From: Gammaproteobacteria bacterium
GTDB taxonomy: Bacteria; Pseudomonadota; Gammaproteobacteria; S012-40
Assembly: GCA_029879945.1 (NCBI GenBank)
Contig: JAOUPJ010000096.1
Location: 1 to 11,448 of the forward strand
DNA: 11,448 bases
Reading direction: 5' to 3'
The translations under genes and the position numbers were made by a program. Shown here one piece after another: positions 6,302 through 11,448 of the stretch. How positions within the stretch are numbered: the first letter of the stretch is position 1; each line of letters starts with the position of its first letter. Below the pieces are notes generated by a model. The model had not been told where the DNA came from. It did no database searches and was given only the letters and a program-made list of their open reading frames with translations.

Positions 6302-6673
6302 AAGAAAATCAGAATAAATACCCTTTTCTCTCTACTCCTTGTGCTTAGTTCTGCAAACGTTTGGGCGTGGACCGAAAAAGATACGTGGTGGGAAACAGCC
6401 TATATGTCGGCACATATAGCAGATTGGGGTCAGACCCGTGATATCGCAGCGCAATGTGATGCGGGCCCTTACTATGAAACAAATCCTGTATTGGGAAGAT
6501 GTCCTAGCACATCTCGTGTTAACTCTTATTTTCTTGGTACAGCCTTGTTGCATGTAGGTGTATCCCATATTTTACCCGGAAAAGTGAGAAGAATTTTTCA
6601 AGTGGGAACGCTCGGAATGCAATTAAATTTCGTTTCTTCCAATGCGCAGATTGGTCTTAAAGTAAATTTCTAG
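6293..6673 (+). CDS. Uncharacterised small exported protein (126 aa)
   Basis: Not recognised by name. A clear signal peptide (KKIRIN, then a hydrophobic stretch 10-22, cleavage likely after NVWA at 25) supports the ATG at 6293, despite the lack of a visible ribosome site. The mature part begins WTEKDTWWETAYMSAHIADW, followed by GQTRDIAAQC, YYETNPVLGRCPSTSRVNSYF (with paired Cys55 and Cys70) and LHVGVSHILPGKVRRIFQVG. The ENPxLGxxPS-like and D-x-x-QT elements look like a conserved small-protein family, possibly with one or two weak membrane helices (about 78-94 and 102-115). The end LKVNF is aromatic-terminal. It is preceded by a terminator and followed by a 213-bp gap, so it is probably its own transcript. 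Function unknown. Confidence 0.75.
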   Translation: MLSKKIRINTLFSLLLVLSSANVWAWTEKDTWWETAYMSAHIADWGQTRDIAAQCDAGPYYETNPVLGRCPSTSRVNSYFLGTALLHVGVSHILPGKVRRIFQVGTLGMQLNFVSSNAQIGLKVNF

Positions 6674-6762
6674 CCTTAACATTTTTTCGCCTAGTTTAGA
6701 AAGAAACCAATAAACTCACATCGCTTCTATAAACTATCCTTATGAACCTTAAGCAGCACCCA

Positions 6763-6778
6763 CTTACGTGTTAGTAAG
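6763..6778. repeat. Short inverted repeat CTTAC-N6-GTAAG
   Basis: Five-base arms (6763-6767 and 6774-6778) around GTGTTA lie about 90 bases after the 126-aa gene. With no T tract immediately after, a terminator role is doubtful, and the arms are short enough to be chance. Confidence 0.25.
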
Positions 6779-6808
6779 CTGTAACTTTACTAAATCTTTA
6801 ATTCATAT

Positions 6809-6839
6809 ACCATCTACTACATAAACGTTAGAAGATGGT
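6809..6839. repeat. 31-bp dyad upstream of the 539-aa exported protein gene
   Basis: ACCATCT (6809-6815) pairs with AGATGGT (6833-6839). After one A-A mismatch, CTA (6817-6819) pairs with TAG (6829-6831), giving ten base pairs around a nine-base centre. It ends 47 bases before the start codon at 6887. It may be a regulator binding site or a leader hairpin. The 213-bp gap it sits in (6674-6886) is AT-rich and holds nothing else I can name. Confidence 0.45.
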
Positions 6840-6886
6840 GTGTTGAGCCCAATCTTTAATGACTACTTCGGGTTGGGGGGTGGTTT

Positions 6887-8506
6887 ATGTGTGCGACAAG
6901 AAGCAAGCGGGATGGTATTTCTCATTTTGGTAATGCTGTGCTGTTGGTTCTGGGATTTACGCCTGGCAACATCGCTATCGCCGCACCTCCTCAGTTTCAA
7001 ACGGGTACCGGTGTTGATTTCATAGACCGCACAACGTTTCAATACGTGGTTCCACCTTGTCCCAGCGGATTTAGCTGTAGTCAACTCATTGATGGCTATC
7101 AGCCCGGGAAGCCAAGTGAGCAGCAATTTCTGCAACGCGTACTCACCAATGACTTGGGTACGGAAAAATATGTGCAGACCTTTGTACAAATACGAGGGGA
7201 AGGTGCGGAACTCGAGTCCTTTAACCGGATTGATCGACCCGACCAGGGGAGCGGTATCAAGTTTGCCCAGCGCTTTCGTGATATCGCGGGTGGGCCGGTT
7301 TCCCCTGGTGACACACTCAGCCAACCGATGGTCCCAAATCCAGACCAGGCATGGGGCTCTTTCGCTTTTACTGGAGATTTTGACACGCGTCTCAACGCAC
7401 CCGCTGAGCGGGATCCCGATCAAGTTGCATTGGCGCAGAACTTTGATCAAACCGATCTTGTGAGTATGAGAATGCGGCTATTTAGTGATACCCATGGTGC
7501 GCGTAGTGATACCGACAATGGCGCTGCTTCCGGGATTATTGCCTATGTGGGTGCCAATTTCGAATTTGCGGGCGTTAGTGATGCTACCGGAGAGCAACTG
7601 TCGTCTGATATCCTTAATCTGCAAGAAGTACAAATTCTGCGACATCCTTTTGCATCGACTATTCTTACCGGAGATGCATTGTTGAACGGCACCGGAAGCT
7701 ATTTTGGCCCCGTGTCTGATCCGGGTCCTCATGCCAGTCGATGGCGAGCCGATGTGGAAAGTAAACAACAGTTCTATTTTCTTTCGTCTAATCTCTATAA
7801 CACGGGATTGACTCAAGCACCCATCGCAGGACCGTTTAATCCCTCTGTTTGGAATTTCAATAGCGTTCCCGAAGTGCCTACGACCACAAGCAACGGCAAT
7901 CAATATATTACCGGCCAAAAAATGATATTGACGCAGAACTTGGGATTTGCGGTACAACTTAATCCCAATGCAGACACACTCATCACTTCTCATCCGGGCA
8001 ACACAGCGGACAATCAATGGGTCTATGATAACTACGATGTAAGCTATATGCATGTTGTAAGAGCCAGCGGGGATAAACTTACGGCCTCAACAGGCGGGGT
8101 GACGCTGGCAGGTCGTCCTGATGGCAGCAACGCAGGAACACTCTCCTGGGCTGCCGGTATTGCAGGCGATCTGGATAGACAAATTCAGAGTACCTTGATT
8201 GCGCAACGTTTCCACCCGAGAGATGGTTCCACACTGGGAATGGAATTTACATATCAAACTTTGATTGAAGAAGATCTGGCAAACGGAACGCTTTCTCAGG
8301 TGGAACAAATAGGTGGCGTGTTTATAGATATTGCAAACGGAACAAGCGATGCGAATGGAGGGCAAACCTGGGATTGGGATCTGTCGCTAACACCAGAGCC
8401 GCCGAGAGCGCCTGCCTTGGCACTTAATCCTTTTACAGGAGAAACCACTCCCTATTGTCTACCCACTGATCCCTTTCAGGCAACGGGACAGGATGGTATT
8501 TGCTAA
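6887..8506 (+). CDS. Uncharacterised exported protein (539 aa)
   Basis: No family recognised. The ATG at 6887 follows a G-rich stretch (6875-6883, GGGGGGTGG) that could serve as ribosome site. The N-terminus has basic residues, then a hydrophobic segment (about 14-32, FGNAVLLVLGF...) and AIAAP, consistent with a Sec signal peptide. The mature part is acidic, Asp/Gly/Asn/Thr-rich, beta-type in appearance and free of transmembrane helices. It has only four cysteines, Cys58 and Cys64 near the start and Cys524 and Cys539 at the very end, so disulfides in each end are plausible. Recurrent hydrophobic-polar strands (SGIIAYVGANFEFAGV, QKMILTQNLGFAVQLN, DTLITSHPG) hint at a secreted or surface beta domain. 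There is no LPXTG, PEP-CTERM or autotransporter tail. The role is unknown. The gene converges on the PP2C gene with a 28-bp gap. Confidence 0.82.
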   Translation: MCATRSKRDGISHFGNAVLLVLGFTPGNIAIAAPPQFQTGTGVDFIDRTTFQYVVPPCPSGFSCSQLIDGYQPGKPSEQQFLQRVLTNDLGTEKYVQTFVQIRGEGAELESFNRIDRPDQGSGIKFAQRFRDIAGGPVSPGDTLSQPMVPNPDQAWGSFAFTGDFDTRLNAPAERDPDQVALAQNFDQTDLVSMRMRLFSDTHGARSDTDNGAASGIIAYVGANFEFAGVSDATGEQLSSDILNLQEVQILRHPFASTILTGDALLNGTGSYFGPVSDPGPHASRWRADVESKQQFYFLSSNLYNTGLTQAPIAGPFNPSVWNFNSVPEVPTTTSNGNQYITGQKMILTQNLGFAVQLNPNADTLITSHPGNTADNQWVYDNYDVSYMHVVRASGDKLTASTGGVTLAGRPDGSNAGTLSWAAGIAGDLDRQIQSTLIAQRFHPRDGSTLGMEFTYQTLIEEDLANGTLSQVEQIGGVFIDIANGTSDANGGQTWDWDLSLTPEPPRAPALALNPFTGETTPYCLPTDPFQATGQDGIC

Positions 8507-8534
8507 GCTGATATTCCTGGTCGCATAAACAACG

Positions 8535-9314
8535 TCATTTGCCCAGAAAGCGATTCTTCAATTGGCTGAATACTTGTCCCATACCGTCCACGTTGATCAC
8601 TTCACATAGGACAACAGTGATATTGTCTTTTCCGCCATTTTCTTTGGCTAAGTTTACCAACATTTGGGTGCGTTCAGTAATGGAGGGAGTAGACTGCAGC
8701 ACCTGTTGAATTTCGATATCATCAACCATGTCGGTCAGTCCGTCTGAGCAGAGCAGGAAGCAATCGCCGGTCTTGATTCGACCCGAGTGTACGTCCACCT
8801 CTACTTCATCAATATGCCCCACAGCACGGTAAATCGCGTTTTTAAGCCAATGATTACTGGTTTCCTCTTTTCTAATCAGGCCCAAGTCGATTTGTTCCTG
8901 CAAATAGGAATGGTCTTTGGTGAGTTGGGTAAAGATGCCTTCGCGGAACAGATAGGTTCTGCTGTCTCCCACATGTCCCACATAGTATTCATTGTTAAAA
9001 AAGGTCAGGACTTCAGCCGTGCAGCCCATGCCCTTGGTTTCCGGGTGTTGTTTGGTGTGGTCCAGAATACTTTGATTGGCGTTCAGGAAGCAGCGGGATA
9101 TCAGAGGGGAGTAGTCCTCGTTCCAACCGCTATAGCCCTCAAACTCTTGCTCACATCCCTCCACGAAGAGTCGTGAGGCGACCTCACCTGCGGCCGCGCC
9201 ACCCACGCCGTCGGCAACAACGTAGAGATTTAAATCGTCTCGAACCAGGTAAGCGTCTTCGTTATTACTTCGAACGCACCCTACATCCGAGATGCCGTAG
9301 GCCTGAAACTCCAT
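8535..9314 (-). CDS. PP2C-family serine/threonine protein phosphatase
   Basis: Metal-dependent cytoplasmic phosphatase removing phosphate from Ser/Thr residues. All bacterial PP2C motifs are present in 259 residues: DVGCVRSNNEDA (10-21, metal-binding Asp20), VVADGVGG (32-39, Asp35 and Gly36), GMGCTAEV (95-102), HVGDSRTYLF (114-123), LTKDHS (131-136), LLCSDGLTDMV (187-197, Asp191) and GGKDNITVVL (227-236, Asp230). The length is close to the Stp1/PppA type and no extra domain or membrane segment is seen. A GGGAGA ribosome site lies ten bases upstream of the ATG. No cognate kinase, FHA-domain or type VI secretion gene is adjacent, so the partner is elsewhere or this is a housekeeping phosphatase. 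Confidence 0.95.
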   Translation of the reverse strand: MEFQAYGISDVGCVRSNNEDAYLVRDDLNLYVVADGVGGAAAGEVASRLFVEGCEQEFEGYSGWNEDYSPLISRCFLNANQSILDHTKQHPETKGMGCTAEVLTFFNNEYYVGHVGDSRTYLFREGIFTQLTKDHSYLQEQIDLGLIRKEETSNHWLKNAIYRAVGHIDEVEVDVHSGRIKTGDCFLLCSDGLTDMVDDIEIQQVLQSTPSITERTQMLVNLAKENGGKDNITVVLCEVINVDGMGQVFSQLKNRFLGK

Positions 9315-9378
9315 TCGATTTTAATCTCCCGACAAACTGGGTACAGAAAATGAGCACTTTTTAAAATTATTAGCCCCA

Positions 9379-9387
9379 ACTATACCA
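9379..9387 (-). promoter_or_regulatory. Candidate extended -10 promoter for the PP2C gene
   Basis: On the minus strand the sequence reads TGGTATAGT, an extended -10 (TGn plus TATAGT), 65 bases upstream of the start codon. No good -35 hexamer is found at 16-18 bp. The surrounding lpxH-to-PP2C gap (9315-9429) contains no obvious terminator, so read-through from lpxH is possible. Confidence 0.4.
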
Positions 9388-9429
9388 GAATTGCGTAGGC
9401 GGTTTCCTCAAAATTTGCTCAGTGTTTGA

Positions 9430-10158
9430 CTAATTCACTCGCGGATCGACCAGCTCATACCCCGCATCGGAGACCAGTAGAAAGCTGCTGCGACCTTTGC
9501 CCCAATCACCCAGTACTATTCTTTCAGCTTCGCCATGGGGTAGGCTTAATTTGTGGATGCCCGGCCGGTGGGTATGCCCGTGGATGAGGCGGGTGACGTG
9601 TGCTGCTTCCATATACTTGCAGACAGTACCTTCGTTGGCATCCATGATTTCATAGCCGCTGCCACCCTTGTGCTGTTCACTCTGTTCTCTGGCCTGATGG
9701 GCAAGTTTTATACGCTCCTCAATACTCAAGCCCAGGGCATATTGTTGCCATTGAGGGTCGCGCAGCTTTTTGCGGACTTCTTGATAAACCAGGTCGTCGG
9801 TGCACAACAGATCGCCATGCATGAGCAGGGTCGGAATCCCATAGAGATCAATGGTGGTTGGGTCAGAAAGCAGCGTTACTGCTGTCTGGCGGGCGAATTC
9901 CTCACCCGCGAGAAAGTCCCTATTTCCGTGCATAAAATAGCTTTTCACGCCCTGACTTGACTGCTTTTTAATGGCGGACAGAATGGGCTGATGCGCCCCA
10001 GTGATGGCGTCATCACCTATCCAGGCCTCAAACAGGTCTCCAAGGATATAAAGACTCTCGAGTTCACCGGCATAGCGTTCAAGCAGCTCGCAACAGGCGT
10101 AGGCGATCTCAGGGGTATCGGCGGCCAGGTGCAAATCAGAAATAAACAGAGTACTCAT
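9430..10158 (-). CDS. lpxH: UDP-2,3-diacylglucosamine diphosphatase LpxH
   Basis: Hydrolyses UDP-2,3-diacylglucosamine to lipid X and UMP, an essential step of lipid A synthesis at the inner membrane surface. It is a calcineurin-like metallophosphoesterase. Counting from the TTG one codon upstream, visible metal-site motifs are SDLHL (Asp9, His11), GDLFEAW (Asp42), HGNRDFL (Asn80), MHGD (His115) and HGHTHRP (His196, His198). Their spacing matches known LpxH. The total of about 242 residues is normal. The TTG at 10161 could also start, but the next codon, ATG at 10158, is more likely. No clear ribosome site is seen. The gene starts 14 bp after the cyclophilin stop, so translational coupling within a ppiA-lpxH operon is likely. 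Confidence 0.97.
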   Translation of the reverse strand: MSTLFISDLHLAADTPEIAYACCELLERYAGELESLYILGDLFEAWIGDDAITGAHQPILSAIKKQSSQGVKSYFMHGNRDFLAGEEFARQTAVTLLSDPTTIDLYGIPTLLMHGDLLCTDDLVYQEVRKKLRDPQWQQYALGLSIEERIKLAHQAREQSEQHKGGSGYEIMDANEGTVCKYMEAAHVTRLIHGHTHRPGIHKLSLPHGEAERIVLGDWGKGRSSFLLVSDAGYELVDPRVN

Positions 10159-10172
10159 CAATTTTCGAATTT

Positions 10173-10757
10173 CTATTTGATGATTTCCGCCTTTTCGATA
10201 ACCACTGTGATCTGGGGGACATCGGAACGGAACGGACCGCCGGAGCCGGTGGGCGTTTTTCTGATCTTGTCTACCACATCCATACCGCTAACGACCTTGC
10301 CAAAAACGGCATAGCCCCAGCCTTGCGGAGACTTATTTCTGTGGTTGAGAAAATCATTGTCCACCACATTGATGAAAAATTGAGCGGTCGCTGAGTGGGG
10401 ATTGGGTGTACGCGCCATGGCGATGCTGCCACGTACATTGGGTAAACCATTATCCGCTTCATTCTCGACTGGATCGTTGGTTTTTTTCTGTTCAAAGGTG
10501 CGCGTGTAACCTCCGCCTTGAACCATAAAATTGGAGATAACGCGGTGAAAGATGGTGCCGTCGTAAAATCCCATTTTCACATAGTTCAAAAAGTTGTCGA
10601 CCGATTTAGGGGCCTTTTTTGCATCTAATTCCAGGGTGATTTCACCCAGACTGGTTTGGATTCTAACCTGAGGATTTTTTGCACTAAACGCCGTGGTTGG
10701 CAAGGTACAAATGGCTAGAAGTAACAGAAAAATCGCTGAAAATTTCATTTTGTTCAT
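10173..10757 (-). CDS. ppiA: Periplasmic cyclophilin-type prolyl isomerase (PpiA-like)
   Basis: Isomerises X-Pro bonds. The signal peptide (1-26, hydrophobic core AIFLLLLAICTL, cleavage likely around AFSA) places it in the periplasm, unlike cytosolic PpiB. The 194 residues contain the full cyclophilin domain: VRIQTSLGEITLEL (31-44), APKSVDNFLNYV (49-60), FHRVISNFMVQGGG (70-83, catalytic Arg72), ADNGLPNVRGSIAMAR, SATAQFFINV and GWGYAVFGKVVSGMDVVDKI. An AGGTAA ribosome site favours the first ATG (10757) over a second one three codons on. It is probably co-transcribed with lpxH, the usual cyclophilin-lpxH arrangement in gammaproteobacteria, and divergent from mrcB. Confidence 0.95.
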   Translation of the reverse strand: MNKMKFSAIFLLLLAICTLPTTAFSAKNPQVRIQTSLGEITLELDAKKAPKSVDNFLNYVKMGFYDGTIFHRVISNFMVQGGGYTRTFEQKKTNDPVENEADNGLPNVRGSIAMARTPNPHSATAQFFINVVDNDFLNHRNKSPQGWGYAVFGKVVSGMDVVDKIRKTPTGSGGPFRSDVPQITVVIEKAEIIK

Positions 10758-10958
10758 GGCTTTACTTACCTAGTCTTTTGAAATAACTGATGTGGCCGAT
10801 AATATAACGGTTTTTGTGGGTTAAACATAGTGTTGAAAAACCGACAGATATTGTTAGTCGTTTAATTGGGTAAAGAAACTAATCAACATAATAAATGTCT
10901 TTGATTGCTATATAATTCTCAAGCGCACTGATATCTCAAATCTAGAGGAAGAAGTTTA
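10758..10958. promoter_or_regulatory. Divergent intergenic region between ppiA and mrcB, with candidate mrcB promoter
   Basis: This 201-bp AT-rich gap serves two divergent genes. On the plus strand TATAAT (10911-10916) lies inside TGCTATATAAT, which can also be read as an extended -10 (TGC plus TATATA at 10909), about 45 bases before the mrcB start. No good -35 is evident. On the minus strand, TATTAT-like sequence (around 10799-10806) is a weak -10 candidate for ppiA. No other feature is seen here. Confidence 0.4.
10945..10949 (+). promoter_or_regulatory. Shine-Dalgarno GAGGA supporting a GTG start for mrcB
   Basis: AGAGGAAG with core GAGGA lies nine bases before GTG at 10959 and selects this non-ATG start. 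No ATG in frame occurs in the visible first 160 codons. Confidence 0.75.
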
Positions 10959-11448
10959 GTGCTCAGGCTTTGGCGCAACTATTGGTGGACAGTTAGACGG
11001 GGCTTTAATCGGGGCGGTTTTATAGGACCTGTCCAGAGCCTTTTTCTGCTATTTATTGTATTTGGCATTCCCCTCGTAGTCGCCTATACCATTTATCTCG
11101 ATGTGGTGGTACGCGCCCAGTTTGAAGGGAAACGCTGGGAGGTTCCGTCGCGCGTCTACGCACGCCCCTTGGAGCTCTATACGGGCAGACAAATCAGTAG
11201 TCAGCACTTGATTGAAGAACTGGAGGCCTTGCGGTATCGTCGCTTCGTATCCGCAGAACAGCCGGGCACGTATAAGCGCGTCGGAAACCAGTTTACCATT
11301 CATCTGAGGCCCTTCGAATTTCACGATGGTTTTCGTAACGCCGCGCAAGTCACCGTTACCATCGAAAATGAACGCGTCACCAGGTTGATTGACGAAAACA
11401 CCCAGTCAAAGCTAGAACTCATTCGCTTCGATCCTCTTTTTATTGGTG
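10959..11448 (+). CDS. mrcB: Penicillin-binding protein 1b, bifunctional (3' partial)
   Basis: N-terminal 163 codons of a class A PBP, the inner-membrane enzyme that polymerises (glycosyltransferase) and cross-links (transpeptidase) peptidoglycan. A short basic cytoplasmic segment (LRLWRNYWWTVRRGFNRGG) leads to one membrane helix (about 29-48, LFLLFIVFGIPLVVAYTIYL). Then comes the UB2H region (about 60-150) with EVPSRVYARPLELYTG, LIEELEALRYRR, PGTYKRVGNQFTIHLRPFEF and, after it, IRFDPLFIG. These blocks are typical of PBP1b rather than PBP1a. The GT51 and transpeptidase domains lie beyond the window. In E. coli the UB2H domain binds the activator LpoB. Whether an Lpo partner exists here is unknown. 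Confidence 0.93.
   Translation, partial: MLRLWRNYWWTVRRGFNRGGFIGPVQSLFLLFIVFGIPLVVAYTIYLDVVVRAQFEGKRWEVPSRVYARPLELYTGRQISSQHLIEELEALRYRRFVSAEQPGTYKRVGNQFTIHLRPFEFHDGFRNAAQVTVTIENERVTRLIDENTQSKLELIRFDPLFIG

Noticed and set aside
6863..8365. Several antisense and alternative-frame open frames over the 539-aa gene
   Set aside because: They lack signal peptides, domain motifs and ribosome sites, while the 539-aa frame is continuous and has a signal peptide.
8787..9364. Plus-strand open frames over the PP2C gene
   Set aside because: The minus-strand frame contains every PP2C motif. The plus frames are shadows.
10159..10161. TTG as the lpxH start one codon before ATG
   Set aside because: There is no ribosome site to favour it, and the adjacent ATG is the more efficient initiator.
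11049..11348. Minus-strand 99-aa open frame near the right edge
   Set aside because: It is antisense to the mrcB start, whose membrane helix and UB2H sequence are unmistakable.

Overview
The window reads as chromosomal DNA of a gammaproteobacterium. The evidence is the gene order at the left edge (ParP-like CheW-domain gene, then cheW, then a DUF2802 gene), which normally closes a polar-flagellar chemotaxis cluster, together with LpxH (lipid A synthesis), Mip/FkpA-type and PpiA-type periplasmic prolyl isomerases, BtuF and a bitopic PBP1b with a UB2H domain. The base composition is moderate and the genes are densely packed. No gene-free stretch exceeds about 235 bases. I see no IS element, CRISPR array, tRNA or rRNA. 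Genus and species cannot be read from the sequence.

Layout. (1) 1-1422, plus strand: the tail of a chemotaxis operon with parP (5' cut off), cheW and a DUF2802 gene overlapping cheW by ATGA. (2) 1497-3122, minus strand: an SprA-related HExxH metalloprotease, a PduO-type cobalamin adenosyltransferase and a short unknown gene, each about 88 bp apart. (3) 3253-5166, plus strand: btuF, divergent from the metalloprotease, then an HDOD signalling protein. The adenosyltransferase and BtuF suggest cobalamin uptake and activation. (4) 5167-6148: a long, structured leader, then a Mip/FkpA-like isomerase ending in a clear intrinsic terminator. (5) 6149-8506: an AT-rich stretch with several inverted repeats and two unrecognised exported proteins (126 and 539 aa). 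This is the least explained part. (6) 8535-10757, minus strand: an orphan PP2C phosphatase, then lpxH and a signal-peptide-bearing cyclophilin that probably form a ppiA-lpxH operon. (7) 10959-11448, plus strand: the start of mrcB (PBP1b), beginning at GTG and running off the right edge.

A common theme is envelope biology: two periplasmic prolyl isomerases, LpxH, PBP1b, BtuF and two unknown exported proteins. The other theme is signalling: the chemotaxis array, HDOD and PP2C. The most notable unexplained signal is a perfect 9-bp inverted repeat (6251-6259 with 6293-6301) whose right arm begins with the start codon of the 126-aa exported protein. That gene has no visible Shine-Dalgarno sequence, so translational control by RNA structure is possible. 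No complete new multi-gene system is demonstrated.
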